A DNA stretch of 64,000 nt from Trichococcus patagoniensis (GTDB lineage Bacteria; Bacillota; Bacilli; Lactobacillales; Aerococcaceae): contig NZ_QAOM01000014.1 of the NCBI RefSeq assembly GCF_003051085.1, forward strand, positions 1 to 64,000, given 5' to 3'. Position 1 is the first letter of the stretch; each line of letters begins with the position of its first letter. A program made the position numbers and the translations under genes. This document shows, piece after piece, positions 18,255 to 27,475 of the stretch. The notes under the pieces are model-generated. The model had not been told where the DNA came from, did no database searches, and was given only the letters and a program-made list of their open reading frames with translations.

Positions 18255-18749
18255 TCATTCAAACTGGATAAAAATGTCCAGATCATACGCCGTATAAACT
18301 GTTTCGACTATTTCTGAAGCATCTGACCAGATTTTGAAGCGTCCTCCGGTGACATAGACAAATGCGGTGAAATCATTTTTGCCGTAATAGGGGCTTATTT
18401 CGTTCCACTGTTCTGCAGGAAGTTTTCCCAAGGACAGGCCTTCAATGATCAAGTTGCCGTCTTTGATTGCCACGTTCACCGTCGTGACTTGTTCGTATTC
18501 ATAGATTCGCCGCTTTATCCGGGCGATCGCTTCATCCTCAAGGCTTCCGAACGGTTTGCAGAAGGGATCTTCCAGGATGATGCGCTCTGCAACTTTCTGG
18601 ATAAGGCTGTTATCCGCGAACAGTGCACTGCTTTTCCAGCGTGTCTGAAACAGTATTCGGCCAACGCCGTCGCGTGCTTCTCCGGAAGCTTCGGCAACCG
18701 GCTGGGCCTTTTCTTTTGTACCTTTTTTGAAAAAATCGCGTATGCCCAT
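18255..18749 (-). CDS. Conserved hypothetical protein, 164 aa
   Basis: A soluble protein starting MGIRDFFKKG, followed by a low-complexity Ala/Glu linker (about residues 14-30) and a mixed alpha/beta domain. I do not recognise the family. ATG at 18749 follows GGAGGTG. The frame extends upstream to 18821, but that has no ribosome binding site. It is a single gene ended by the bidirectional terminator. Confidence 0.65.
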   Translation of the reverse strand: MGIRDFFKKGTKEKAQPVAEASGEARDGVGRILFQTRWKSSALFADNSLIQKVAERIILEDPFCKPFGSLEDEAIARIKRRIYEYEQVTTVNVAIKDGNLIIEGLSLGKLPAEQWNEISPYYGKNDFTAFVYVTGGRFKIWSDASEIVETVYTAYDLDIFIQFE

Positions 18750-18834
18750 GATACACCTCCGTTCGTTTATCAATGTTCCTTCCATTGTATCACAGAGCCT
18801 CCTTGATCCGCTCGTTTTCAACTATTCTTAACCT

Positions 18835-18860
18835 TTGATAACGATGCATTGTGCTATAAT
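18835..18860 (+). promoter_or_regulatory. Extended -10 promoter
   Basis: TGCTATAAT (TATAAT at 18855-18860) with TTGATA at 18835-18840. The spacer is short at 14 bp, so the extended TG motif is probably the main determinant. It drives the gene at 18938. Confidence 0.45.
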
Positions 18861-18937
18861 GGGACAATAGTGCACGTTCTTGGATTCTACGTTTCAGTAC
18901 GAGGGACATGCCAGCGAAGCGATAAGGGGATAATATA

Positions 18938-19348
18938 TTGGAAAAATTGAAAAGAAAACTAATGACTTTCATGCGCGGCAGATACGGTGCCGATCAGCTT
19001 TACAATGCATTGATCATTTCCGGGATGGTGCTGTACTTTTTGGGTGCAACGATAGACTTTGGTGTGTTGGTCTTCGTAGCGCAAATCTTGATTTTCTGGG
19101 CGCTGTTCCGGGTCTACTCAAAAAAAATCTACAAACGCGCTGAGGAAAATCGTAAATTCCTGAAATGGTGGCAGCCGAACCAGAAAAAGCTTAAATTATT
19201 TTTCAGAAGATTCAAGGAAATCAAAGTGGCCCGTTTCCGCAAGTGCCCTAACTGCAGGACGACATTGCGTTTGCCTGTCAAACGCGGCAAGAAGACAGTG
19301 AAATGTCCGACCTGCCATCAAAAATTCGAATCGCGCATCATTATATAA
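18938..19348 (+). CDS. Membrane protein with C-terminal zinc ribbon
   Basis: A 136-residue protein with two hydrophobic segments (about 25-45 and 48-62), a basic linker and a C-terminal C4 zinc ribbon (CPNC and CPTCH, about residues 105-128). It starts at TTG 18938 after ATAAGGGGA. The family is common in Lactobacillales, but no function is established that I know. Its terminator is shared with the convergent HAD gene. Confidence 0.7.
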   Translation: MEKLKRKLMTFMRGRYGADQLYNALIISGMVLYFLGATIDFGVLVFVAQILIFWALFRVYSKKIYKRAEENRKFLKWWQPNQKKLKLFFRRFKEIKVARFRKCPNCRTTLRLPVKRGKKTVKCPTCHQKFESRIII

Positions 19349-19350
19349 AT

Positions 19351-19394
19351 AAAAGAAGCCCCGCACAAATTCAATTGTGCGGAGGCTTCTTTTT
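19351..19394. terminator. Bidirectional terminator
   Basis: AAAAGAAGCCCCGCACAA and TTGTGCGGAGGCTTCTTTT form a long hairpin between convergent genes (one bulge). Confidence 0.9.
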
Positions 19395-19396
19395 GT

Positions 19397-20614
19397 CTAT
19401 GCTTCGTGGATGAGTACTTCTTCTTGAGTTCCCAAAAGGATCGTCTTTTCGGAAGGACGTAGGCTGCCTTTGTTTTCGTCCCGTCCCTGCAGAACGACGC
19501 GCGGGTTCTCGTCCTCGATTGTGCGGAAAGCTTCGCGCGCCAATTTTTGGGTGTCATCATTCATGTAGCGGTTGAACAGGACGCAGAGTTTGGCGTCCTG
19601 CAGTTCCATCATCATATCGTAGTCGCCGGTGCTATCCCCGAAGAGCATCAGCGGCTGTTTTTCGTTGTGATTAGGCATCAGTTGCTCCGTGATGACAGCT
19701 GTTTTGCCGGGACCTTTGGTGATGTTTTTACCTGGTTGCATACACGGTTGGATCAGACCGTTTTCATCCTTGTTGTAATACATGCCGATGACATGCTCGT
19801 TGTCCAATCCGTACCCGAAGTCCGGATGCGTTGCGGCGACTTGGACGACATCGACAGGTGAAGCCGAAATGACATAGACGACGATACCGTTCGCCTTCAG
19901 GACGTGATAAAGCTCCTTCAATTCGGTAGGGAACGCCAAGCCTGTATCGTAATGAGATACGATGACGCCGGCTTTGCTAGGCAATTCAGCCGGGCTGGTC
20001 AAGGTCACGCGTTCAAATTTGCCGTACTGCAACCAATAAGAGATGGATTGGTAAGCCAGTTGGCGCAAATCTTCGCTTGTGCGCTGTGCGAAAAGATAGG
20101 TCATCCAAGGATAGCCGGCTTTCCGCTTGAAGTCGCCGTTGATGACCGTGTAGAACAGACGGATTTTTGCGGCGAACTCTTCATAATAAGAAGATTTTTT
20201 TGCTTCTTCAAGAGAAAGAGTACCGCCTTGCATAAAGCCTTCATATTGCTTATACAACCAAGCATAGGCCACTTTGATATCGTCAGCGATGTTGCCGATA
20301 GTGGCAAGCGGATTGGTCTTATCAAGGAGCGTGTCCTCTGTTGCACCGACATTCTCGAGGCCATCCGTCAAAATCGCATGGAACTGATCGGGAGTCAAAC
20401 GGTAATCCAAATGCAGCAACATGTAAAGCATCAAAGTATCCTCTATGTCCATGATGGCGGAAGTATTGTCGAAATCAAATACAACATAAGGAGGGTCAGC
20501 TGGGTCGAATGAGCTGTTTTGGTTCCCGTAGGCAGCGATGACAGCATTCAGCGCTTGGTGCGTATGCGGTGCCCAGTTTTTGGAAGAAAGAATTTTATTA
20601 TGTTTTTCTGGCAA
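19397..20614 (-). CDS. HAD-superfamily phosphatase
   Basis: A 405-residue haloacid-dehalogenase-type hydrolase. Motif I is VFDFDNTSAI near residue 45 (nucleophile Asp), motif II is in YVISASP, and motif IV is LFGDSTGDYDMM. A large helical cap separates motif I from the rest. The layout resembles phosphoserine or phosphorylcholine phosphatase-like proteins, but the substrate cannot be read. The start at 20614 reads MPEKHNK; TACCCCTTT on the plus strand is the complement of its AAAGGGGTA ribosome site. Single gene. Confidence 0.75.
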   Translation of the reverse strand: MPEKHNKILSSKNWAPHTHQALNAVIAAYGNQNSSFDPADPPYVVFDFDNTSAIMDIEDTLMLYMLLHLDYRLTPDQFHAILTDGLENVGATEDTLLDKTNPLATIGNIADDIKVAYAWLYKQYEGFMQGGTLSLEEAKKSSYYEEFAAKIRLFYTVINGDFKRKAGYPWMTYLFAQRTSEDLRQLAYQSISYWLQYGKFERVTLTSPAELPSKAGVIVSHYDTGLAFPTELKELYHVLKANGIVVYVISASPVDVVQVAATHPDFGYGLDNEHVIGMYYNKDENGLIQPCMQPGKNITKGPGKTAVITEQLMPNHNEKQPLMLFGDSTGDYDMMMELQDAKLCVLFNRYMNDDTQKLAREAFRTIEDENPRVVLQGRDENKGSLRPSEKTILLGTQEEVLIHEA

Positions 20615-20963
20615 AGTAAGTACCCCTTTATCATGGAATTTTCATCTGCAGTCATTTTATCAAAAAACAACTGAAAGATATACTGAAATGTGCCCATTTC
20701 GGTTTATCAAACCAAGAACAGTGAAATGAAATGAGAATTACTGATAAATTGTCCGTCAGATAATTTATTACAAATACCGCTATTTTTCCCAAAAGGCTTC
20801 ATTTATGCAGATTTATTTTTTATGAAAGGTACCTTCGTGGAAGGGTTTCTCATATAACAGGCATAAAATAGGCAGTTTTTAACGAAACACGAAAGATACC
20901 TGAATTACGTGTTAGAAAACCTAACATTTCCGCGGAATAATTTAATTGATTTTTAATCATGCT

Positions 20964-20992
20964 TTCATTATAATTTTGCTTTATGGTATAAT
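20964..20992 (+). promoter_or_regulatory. Promoter of glnQHMP in the 20615-21084 gap
   Basis: TATAAT at 20987-20992 with a weak TTCATT 17 bp upstream. The 470-bp gap otherwise holds AT-rich sequence with a 15-bp palindrome GTTAG-AAAAC-CTAAC at 20911-20925, a possible operator, and no gene I can support. Confidence 0.45.
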
Positions 20993-21084
20993 AATAAGAA
21001 GCGGTCCTTTCTTGACAGGGACCCAATCCATGCTCTTGAAAAAATAGCAGTATGATGACGAGCACAAAAGGGGTTGAGGCAAAA

Positions 21085-21807
21085 TTGATTAAGTTAGAGC
21101 ACGTAAATAAGTATTTCGGCGCCAACCATGTGTTGAAGGATATCAACCTGGAAGTTGCCGAAGGGGAAAAAGTGGTCATTATCGGGCCTTCTGGTTCAGG
21201 TAAGAGTACAACGGTCCGTTGCATGAATTTCCTCGAAGAACCTACAGACGGAAAAGTTTTTATAGATGGCACAGAAGTCACAACTAAAAACAAGTTGGAT
21301 ATTGTCCGCCATTCCTCTGCAATGGTTTTTCAACAATTTAATCTTTATCCACATATGACAGTGTTAGGGAACCTGATAATCGGCCCTATGAAGCTGCAAG
21401 GGAAATCCAAAAAAGAAGCGGAAGAAATGGCTTACGAATATTTGGATATCGTTGGCTTGCGCGAAAAGGCGAATGTTTATCCTTCAACGCTTTCAGGCGG
21501 ACAGCAACAACGGGTAGCGATCGCAAGAGCGCTTTGCTCACAGCGGAAAATCATTCTTTTCGATGAACCTACTTCAGCATTGGATCCTGAAACGGTTCAG
21601 GAAGTATTGGACGTCATGATCAAACTATCCAGCATGAACATCACGATGGTTGTCGTGACGCATGAAATGGGCTTTGCGAGACAGGTTGCCGATCGGGTCA
21701 TCTTTATGGCTGATGGCATGATTGTAGAGGAAGGCACTCCGGAGCACTTCTTCGATAATCCGACACATGAGCGGACGAAAGCATTCCTTGGTAAAATTTT
21801 AAGATAA
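21085..21807 (+). CDS. glnQ: Polar amino-acid ABC transporter ATPase
   Basis: ATPase of a glutamine/glutamate-type importer. The 240-residue protein has Walker A GPSGSGKS, the signature LSGGQQQR, Walker [14 protein letters not shown] and the H-loop VVTHEMGFA. The chosen start is TTG 21085 ([11 protein letters not shown] as in relatives), a few bases after GTTGAGG; ATGs at 21052 and 21055 would add 11 atypical residues. It heads a four-gene operon in the order Q-H-M-P known from Bacillus glnQHMP. Confidence 0.92.
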   Translation: MIKLEHVNKYFGANHVLKDINLEVAEGEKVVIIGPSGSGKSTTVRCMNFLEEPTDGKVFIDGTEVTTKNKLDIVRHSSAMVFQQFNLYPHMTVLGNLIIGPMKLQGKSKKEAEEMAYEYLDIVGLREKANVYPSTLSGGQQQRVAIARALCSQRKIILFDEPTSALDPETVQEVLDVMIKLSSMNITMVVVTHEMGFARQVADRVIFMADGMIVEEGTPEHFFDNPTHERTKAFLGKILR

Positions 21808-21847
21808 CCGAACTTTTCGGAATACAACATTATAGGAGGAATTTGGT

Positions 21848-22681
21848 ATGAAAAAGAAAAATCTTTGGGTTTCATTATGTTTATCAGCTGCATTGTTCTT
21901 GGGTGCGTGTGGCAGTGACGCTACGGATACGGCAGATTCTGCAGCTGGATCTGCAACAGATGCTTCCGGTCAAGTGACTGTAGAGTCAATTAAAGAAGCT
22001 GGCGTATTGAAGGTCGGCGTTAAAGAAGATGTACCAAATTTTGGATTAAGAAACACTGAAACAAACGAGATTGAAGGTTTTGAAATCGATATCGCTAAGA
22101 AACTCGCTGAAGAAATTTTAGGCGATGCGGAAGCAATCGAACTGGTACCAGTAACCGCCAAAACGCGTGGTCCATTATTGGATAACGGTGAAGTGGATAT
22201 GATCATCGCAACTTTCACTGTAACAGAAGAACGTAAAGAAACATATAACTTCTCTGATGCTTATTACGTGGATGCAGTCGGCCTTTTGGTTAAGAAAGAC
22301 AAAGGCTATGCAGGATTGGCTGACATGGACGGCGCTACAGTCGGGGTTGCCCAAAGTTCGACAACAGCAGATGCGATTGCTGCTGAAGCTGAACAATATG
22401 GCATCACTTTGAGCTATTCAGAATTCGCGACTTACCCAGAAATCAAAGCTGCTTTGGATTCCGGCCGCGTGGATGCATTCAGCGTGGACAGATCCATCTT
22501 GGCTGGCTACTTGGATGATTCAACTCAAATCCTGAAAGATCGTTTTGCTACACAAGATTATGGTGTTGCGACCAAAAAATCAAACACAGAATTGGCAACG
22601 GCTGTTAATGACTTAATCACTGCATGGGGAGAAGACGGCACTCTTGATGCATTGACTACAGAGTGGGGATTGGGCGAATAA
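21848..22681 (+). CDS. glnH: Glutamine/glutamate-type ABC binding lipoprotein
   Basis: Extracellular solute-binding protein of family 3, 277 residues. It has a signal peptide with lipobox LFLGACG, so it is lipid-anchored. A Ser/Thr/Asp-rich linker follows, then the type-II periplasmic fold (GVLKVGVKEDVPNFG, GFEIDIAKKLAEE). The NFSDAYYVD and hinge segments are typical. Whether Gln, Glu or Asp is bound is not decided by reading. ATG 21848 follows ATAGGAGGAA. Confidence 0.9.
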   Translation: MKKKNLWVSLCLSAALFLGACGSDATDTADSAAGSATDASGQVTVESIKEAGVLKVGVKEDVPNFGLRNTETNEIEGFEIDIAKKLAEEILGDAEAIELVPVTAKTRGPLLDNGEVDMIIATFTVTEERKETYNFSDAYYVDAVGLLVKKDKGYAGLADMDGATVGVAQSSTTADAIAAEAEQYGITLSYSEFATYPEIKAALDSGRVDAFSVDRSILAGYLDDSTQILKDRFATQDYGVATKKSNTELATAVNDLITAWGEDGTLDALTTEWGLGE

Positions 22682-23403
22682 TGAGAAGTACCAATCCATT
22701 CGCTCTCTGGCGTTGGGAAAGCCTTCTTGAAAACAGCAGCGACTTTGGAGCCGGATTTATCCGTACGCTCCTAGTCGCTGTGTTGGCGTTATTGCTGGCT
22801 TTGGTCATCGGGGTTGTCGTGGGGACCATGTCCACGGCAAAAGGCCGATTGCCTCGTGCTGTTGCCAGAATATACGTAGAAATGTTTCAGAATATCCCGT
22901 TGCTCATCCAAATCTTCTTCATGTATAACGGGCTTGCCATGGCAGGCTTGGTGTTGAGTGAATTTACAATCGGGGTAGTCGGTGTAGGTATATATCACGG
23001 TGCCTATATCGCTGAAGTCGTTCGTGCAGGTATCCTCGCTGTTCCGAAAGGCCAAGAAGAGGCAGCTTACTCAGAGGGCTTCAACTACATCCAAACAATG
23101 CGTTACGTCATCTTGCCGCAGATGGTCAAAATCATTTTGCCGCCTTTGACCAATCAAGCCGTCAACTTGATCAAGAATACTTCCGTATTGGCGATCATTG
23201 CCGGAGCGGACCTGATGTATGTAGCCGATTCTTATGCTTCCTCAAGTCTGAACTACGGTCCTGCTTACGCAGTAGCCGGTTTGCTTTACTTCCTGCTTTG
23301 CTTCCCGCTTGCAACATTTGCGCGGAAATACGAGCAAAAACTGAAAGACAATGATTCTGTTGTCGTCAACGTTGTCGTAGATATTCCGGAGGTGATGGAA
23401 TGA
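22681..23403 (+). CDS. glnM: Amino-acid ABC transporter permease 1
   Basis: First membrane subunit of the importer, 240 residues, with about five membrane segments and the EAA loop (EEAAYSEGFNYIQTMRYVILPQ) that contacts the ATPase. The start ATG 22681 overlaps the binding-protein stop as TAATG, showing translational coupling. Confidence 0.9.
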   Translation: MRSTNPFALWRWESLLENSSDFGAGFIRTLLVAVLALLLALVIGVVVGTMSTAKGRLPRAVARIYVEMFQNIPLLIQIFFMYNGLAMAGLVLSEFTIGVVGVGIYHGAYIAEVVRAGILAVPKGQEEAAYSEGFNYIQTMRYVILPQMVKIILPPLTNQAVNLIKNTSVLAIIAGADLMYVADSYASSSLNYGPAYAVAGLLYFLLCFPLATFARKYEQKLKDNDSVVVNVVVDIPEVME

Positions 23404-24059
23404 TGGAATCGATCAGAACAGTCTTCACACCATCGAATGTGTCGTTCATGATGGAAGGATTGAAACTGGCATTGCTGATTTCGGTCGGCGTCGTCATCCT
23501 TTCGATCATCTTCGGTACGGTATTGGGCCTGTTGCGTAATTATGATAAAAAGTTCTTCGGAAAGTTGGCCGGTGCCTACATCGAGCTCTTCCGGAATACA
23601 CCGTTACTATTGTGGATGCTTTCATGTTCATTCTTGATACCGGGCAGCACGATCACCTTGAAAGGGTCTTTTGCCCTGTTCCTGTACACGTCGGCTGTCG
23701 TAGCCGAAATTGTGCGCGGCGGATTGAATTCGATACCGAAAGGGCAATTTGAAGCTGCCCACTCCCAAGGTTTTTCATTCATGCAGTCTTTGTGGTACAT
23801 CATTTTGCCGCAAGCCTTCAAGAAAATTATCCCTTCGCTGTTGTCGCAAGTGATAACTACAATCAAGGATACTTCTTTCTTGGCCGGTCTGGGGATCATG
23901 GAATTCACAAGAAGTGGGCAAGTTATCCTCGGAAAAGTGACAAAAACTTCAGAAGTGTTTTTGGTCTATGGCTTCCTGGCTTTGGTCTACTTCATCATCT
24001 GCTTCACGCTTTCGGCAGTCGTCAGAAGCTGGCACAAGCGCAATGCAGAACATGCTTAA
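23400..24059 (+). CDS. glnP: Amino-acid ABC transporter permease 2
   Basis: Second membrane subunit, 219 residues, with the EAA loop EAAHSQGFSFMQSLWYIILPQAF. It starts at ATG 23400 (or 23403) after GGAGGTG and overlaps glnM by four bases. It ends the operon; a strong terminator and then a family A repeat array follow. Confidence 0.9.
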   Translation: MMESIRTVFTPSNVSFMMEGLKLALLISVGVVILSIIFGTVLGLLRNYDKKFFGKLAGAYIELFRNTPLLLWMLSCSFLIPGSTITLKGSFALFLYTSAVVAEIVRGGLNSIPKGQFEAAHSQGFSFMQSLWYIILPQAFKKIIPSLLSQVITTIKDTSFLAGLGIMEFTRSGQVILGKVTKTSEVFLVYGFLALVYFIICFTLSAVVRSWHKRNAEHA

Positions 24060-24074
24060 CAATATGAAAAGCCC

Positions 24075-24117
24075 CGGTCTACAGCGTTGCGTTTGCAACG
24101 CTGCAGACCGTTTTTTT
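24075..24117 (+). terminator. Terminator after the gln operon
   Basis: CGGTCTACAGCGTTGC and GCAACGCTGCAGACCG (one mismatch) around GTTT, followed by seven Ts. Confidence 0.92.
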
Positions 24118-24144
24118 GTCGTGTTGGAGGTGTTGCGCAACGGA

Positions 24145-24413
24145 TTGTCCGATAACCGGGCGGAATCGGACAAGCGGCGATCAGATGTTCTGCGAGTTGT
24201 CGGATAACCCGAAAGAATCGGACAACCGTAGAGCAATCGTCCTAGGAGTTGTCGGATAAACGAAAAGAATCCGACAACCGTAGAGCAATCATCCTAGGGG
24301 TTGTCGGATAACCGCAAAGAATCCGACAACCAGAGAGCAATCGACCTGGGAGTTGTCGGATAACCGCAAAGAATCCGACAACCAGAGAGCAATCGACCTG
24401 GGAGTTGTCGGAT
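24145..24413. repeat. 52-bp hairpin array, family A (copy 1)
   Basis: Left arms begin at 24145, 24197, 24249, 24301, 24353 and 24405: six units, exactly 52 bp apart. Each complete unit is a 9-nt arm, an 11-nt loop, a 9-nt arm and a 23-nt spacer. Unit 1 has TTGTCCGAT/ATCGGACAA, while units 3-5 have TTGTCGGAT/ATCCGACAA, a compensated base-pair swap. The last unit is only a left arm. It lies between the convergent gln operon and NERD gene. A separate 9-bp hairpin, TAGCAGCTT/AAGCTGCTA, follows at 24431-24458. Confidence 0.9.
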
Positions 24414-24492
24414 AAAGTATGACATTTGAGTAGCAGCTTTTTCTAGAACAAGCTGCTATTGTAAACCAAAGAAAGACAGGGCTGAATTTGTT

Positions 24493-25398
24493 TCAAATGT
24501 AGTAACGACCGCGATTTTTTCCTATCATTCGATAATTTTTCTTGAGAATTCTATATACGCGCATGTCGTTGCCACAACTACACCAATCCATCATGCGGCT
24601 GGATGTCAATTTATCTTCCGGGAATAATGTGCGAAAGTCCTCGATGCTTGATTGGATAGCCTTTTTGACGTTTATTTTGTTTCCACATTTGTTGCAAGCT
24701 TGGAAATATCCACTGAAATTCTCCGCTAAAGTTCCGCATTCTGGGCAAGTGATGCCTTTGCTTAAATCGGAATAAGTATATTGCGTCTTTTTTCTTGGAT
24801 AGCTTGGATCATGGAGATTCGTTAGCATTTCAGCCAACTTAATTTGCTCTGTATTTAGTTCTGCAGGTGCTTGGATGTTACGAAAATGACCAGGAAGCTG
24901 ACTAAGAAGTATAAAATTGGAGTCATTTGGCATACCCAGCAAGGTGAATTCCGGATTGACAAAGACAACATAGGCCTCAATCTTCAACGAAAATCCTTTT
25001 TCTTGTAGTAAAAGTTCCAGACGTACTTTCGTTTTCTGCAGTTGTAAGGATGGATTCTCCAATGCTGTTCCGGTTGTTTTTGTGAATTTCTCCGCTCCCC
25101 ATTTATAGATACCTTCAAAATTCTTGATTTCATACAGAACAAGCAGATTGGTGCGAATCATTAATGCATCTACTTGGAAAGGAGCACGCCTTATTTCTAA
25201 CTGAAGATCATTCAGAAAGAGATGGTCTAATTTGAATTGCTTGGTGTACGCATCAAATACGAGTTCCCCTTCGAAACCTTTTTTCAGATTGAGGAAATAA
25301 TAGTAATCATCTCTGGATATCTTTGTACGAGTAAGTAATATTTCTAAAATGCGTAGATGTTCTGGCTTAATCCGTTCTTTGTACGCGATAACAATCAC
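24493..25398 (-). CDS. NERD-domain protein with zinc ribbon
   Basis: A 301-residue protein with a nuclease-related (NERD) domain in the first two thirds: FEGELVFD, VDALMI and LYEIKNFEG match the conserved Glu, Asp and Glu-Lys core of the restriction-endonuclease-like fold. A zinc-ribbon (CPECG...CNKCG, about residues 217-240) and a further Cys pair follow. NERD proteins are thought to process DNA; a defence or competence role is possible but unproven. The start is GTG 25398 near GAGGTG, slightly uncertain. Repeat arrays lie on both sides. Confidence 0.8.
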   Translation of the reverse strand: MIVIAYKERIKPEHLRILEILLTRTKISRDDYYYFLNLKKGFEGELVFDAYTKQFKLDHLFLNDLQLEIRRAPFQVDALMIRTNLLVLYEIKNFEGIYKWGAEKFTKTTGTALENPSLQLQKTKVRLELLLQEKGFSLKIEAYVVFVNPEFTLLGMPNDSNFILLSQLPGHFRNIQAPAELNTEQIKLAEMLTNLHDPSYPRKKTQYTYSDLSKGITCPECGTLAENFSGYFQACNKCGNKINVKKAIQSSIEDFRTLFPEDKLTSSRMMDWCSCGNDMRVYRILKKNYRMIGKNRGRYYI

Positions 25399-25478
25399 CT
25401 CATTTTATATTGGTATTACTAGAGTAAATATACGCAAGTAAGTGCGGATATATTTAATGTGAACAGTTACTATTCCGG

Positions 25479-25591
25479 TTGTCCGATAAGCCGGAAGATT
25501 CGGACAACCGGAGCCTTCACACTTAGAGAAATGTCCGATAACCAAAAAAAATCCGACAACCTGAGCGCGTAGGCACGGTAAGTTGTCGGAT
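25479..25591. repeat. 52-bp hairpin array, family A (copy 2)
   Basis: Arms begin at 25479, 25531 and 25583, again exactly 52 bp apart. Unit 2 has imperfect arms (ATGTCCGAT, ATCCGACAA), and unit 3 is a lone TTGTCGGAT left arm. It lies between the NERD gene start and the aldolase gene end, both on the minus strand. Confidence 0.85.
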
Positions 25592-25657
25592 AATCAAGTA
25601 GTATTCAGTTTTTACGATACCGGAACACACAAAAGAGCCTGCGTTATCGGCCGCTCA

Positions 25658-26545
25658 TCAAACGATGGAGGCGTCGTAGATGGATTGGATCGATTCAGCC
25701 AGGGTGGATTCGAATGCGTCATCCGTCAGGGCGGCACTCAAGCCTTCGGACAGCGCCCGCGAGAAGCTCGCGATCAATCCGGGATTGTGGGTCAATTTTT
25801 CGTTGGCTTCTTCCCGCGAATAGCCGCCGGATAAGGCCACAACACGCACCACTTGCGGATGGGAAATCAGTTCCTTGTAGAAATCATCGACGCTCGGAAT
25901 CGAGAGTTTCAGCATCGCGAACTGGTCCGCCGTCAGACCATCAAGTGCCTTCAACAATTCTTCCTTCAGGATCGTTTCCGACGTGGCTTTGTCCGCGCTG
26001 TGGATGTCGACTTCCGGTTCGATGATCGGGATCAGTCCTGCCGCAAGGATCTGCTTGCCGACTTCGAATTGCTGGGCGACGACTTTTTTGATGCCTTCCC
26101 GGTTGGCGGATTTGATGACGGAACGCATTTTGGTGCCGAAGATATGGCGCTCGTTTGCGCGCGCAAGCAGGGCGTCCAAATCCGGATTCGGTTTCATCAA
26201 CTGCACGCCATCTGCCTCGGCATCGAGTCCTTTATCGACTTTCAGGAAAGGCACGACACCTTTTTTCTCCCACAGGTAGTCAGCCGTATAGAGGCCTTCG
26301 ACTTTGCGGTCCATCGTCTGTTCGAACAGGATGGCCCCCAAAATATGTTCCGAACTGAAAGCAGGCGAAGTGATGATGCGTGAGCGCATCTCATGGACAA
26401 GGGTGAACATCTCTTCTTCGCCGTGGTAGCTGTCTTCCGGAATGCCATACAACGCCAATGCCTTGGGTGTGCTGCCGCCGCTCTGGTCCAGCGCTGCAAT
26501 GAAACCTTTGCGATTTTTCACGATATCGATTTGATCCTTGTTCAT
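25658..26545 (-). CDS. fda: Class I fructose-bisphosphate aldolase
   Basis: Splits fructose-1,6-bisphosphate into DHAP and glyceraldehyde-3-phosphate by a Schiff-base mechanism. The 295-residue protein has the [16 protein letters not shown] start, the KVDKGLD segment, IIEPEVDIH and the lysine in AMLKLSIPS, as in the bacterial class I family. ATG 26545 follows AAAGGGGTTA; the open frame extends to 26701 but without a ribosome site. The gene is monocistronic with a symmetric site over its likely promoter. Confidence 0.92.
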   Translation of the reverse strand: MNKDQIDIVKNRKGFIAALDQSGGSTPKALALYGIPEDSYHGEEEMFTLVHEMRSRIITSPAFSSEHILGAILFEQTMDRKVEGLYTADYLWEKKGVVPFLKVDKGLDAEADGVQLMKPNPDLDALLARANERHIFGTKMRSVIKSANREGIKKVVAQQFEVGKQILAAGLIPIIEPEVDIHSADKATSETILKEELLKALDGLTADQFAMLKLSIPSVDDFYKELISHPQVVRVVALSGGYSREEANEKLTHNPGLIASFSRALSEGLSAALTDDAFESTLAESIQSIYDASIV

Positions 26546-26627
26546 GATGTAACCCCTTTGCTCATCAGATTTTCGAAACCCGGATTCAATCTTGTTTTTT
26601 AGTGGAATGAGGATTTCTGATTTAAGT

Positions 26628-26643
26628 ATAGCACTCATGCTAT
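26628..26643 (-). promoter_or_regulatory. Palindrome at the fda promoter
   Basis: A perfect inverted repeat ATAGCA-TGAG-TGCTAT on the minus strand runs into an extended -10-like TGCTATACT. It lies about 85 bp before the fda start and may be an operator. This is positional inference only. Confidence 0.4.
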
Positions 26644-26812
26644 GCATTTCTGAGTGAAATGCCCTGTTCATTTTTGCGGTACTTAGCTTCAAAATTGACA
26701 TGGAAATTATTTTTTGTTGAAACCTTTTTGATTTAGGAGTAGAGTTGATTTATGGGGTTTTTCAAGCACTTATAAAGCAAATCAACAAAATCGAACGAAA
26801 GAAGGCGTGCAG

Positions 26813-27025
26813 ATGATTTTTTGGCTGAAATCGGACAAAACAAATGCGGAATACACGGAGCTGAATGTCTACAAACGGGGTATCCTGATGGGCGGAATTT
26901 CTCATCACAAGGACGACGATTTCTGGCAATGGTGGGTGGAAGGCGTGGGCAAGAAGAAAACCCGAAAAATGTACAAAGAAGCAACTGAGGACGAAGCCAG
27001 ACGGGCTGTGGAGTACGAAATCTGA
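26813..27025 (+). CDS. Small hypothetical protein, 70 aa
   Basis: A short charged protein with a Trp-rich centre (DDDFWQWWVEGVGKKK) and an acidic C-terminal helix. I do not recognise it. ATG 26813 is seven bases after GAAAGAAGG; the in-frame GTG 26807 is too close. It lies between the divergent fda gene and a family A array. Confidence 0.55.
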   Translation: MIFWLKSDKTNAEYTELNVYKRGILMGGISHHKDDDFWQWWVEGVGKKKTRKMYKEATEDEARRAVEYEI

Positions 27026-27113
27026 AATGGAACAGTAGCGCAGGAAAAGGATCATCGCTTTTGGATGGGACTTGGCCTGTTTTTTTTGGAAGCGCGATCT
27101 GCGGAGTGTGTGG

Positions 27114-27246
27114 TTGTCCGATAAGCGGGAAGAATCGGACAACCAGAGAGCAAATGTAGTGGCGGTTGTCCGATAAACCGCAAGAATCGGACAACCAGTA
27201 AGCATTTACCGTGCGACTTGTCCGATAACCCCAACATATCGGACAA
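27114..27246. repeat. 52-bp hairpin array, family A (copy 3)
   Basis: Three complete units start at 27114, 27166 and 27218 (52-bp spacing). All have TTGTCCGAT/ATCGGACAA arms. They sit downstream of the 70-aa gene. Confidence 0.9.
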
Positions 27247-27258
27247 GCACAAACAAAA

Positions 27259-27296
27259 ACATCAAGGAGCCGGCGGAACATCGGCTCCTTGATGTT
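27259..27296 (+). terminator. Hairpin after array 3
   Basis: AACATCAAGGAGCCG and CGGCTCCTTGATGTT form a perfect 15-bp stem with an 8-nt loop. There is no long T run, so it may be a weak terminator or only a structured 3' end. Confidence 0.6.
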
Positions 27297-27314
27297 GTCT
27301 ACAAATCTAAAAAT

Positions 27315-27450
27315 CTACAGACTGACTTGTTTGTTCTTCCCGACGAAGGCTTCATGATGCGAGGACACCATCGCCTGTTTTTCAGCAGTGGGGTTGAGTC
27401 GTTTCTCTGATCGGGGCGCCGTATTTCCTGTATCTGCTATTGGGGAGGAT
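27315..27450 (-). pseudogene. Possible C-terminal remnant of a lost gene
   Basis: On the minus strand an open frame of about 45 codons ends at TAG 27315-27317 and reads like real protein (SEKRLNPTAEKQAMV then SSHHEAFVGKNKQVSL). It has no start or ribosome site and is cut off on its upstream side by repeat array 4. I do not recognise the family. It may be the 3' end of a gene removed by a rearrangement. Confidence 0.3.
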
Positions 27451-27475
27451 GCGCTGAGGAGGCGTTCAACTGAGG

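Noticed and set aside
24145-24413. Ordinary Rho-independent terminators
   Set aside because: The hairpins are tandem, equally spaced, lack T runs and follow a separate strong terminator at 24075-24117.
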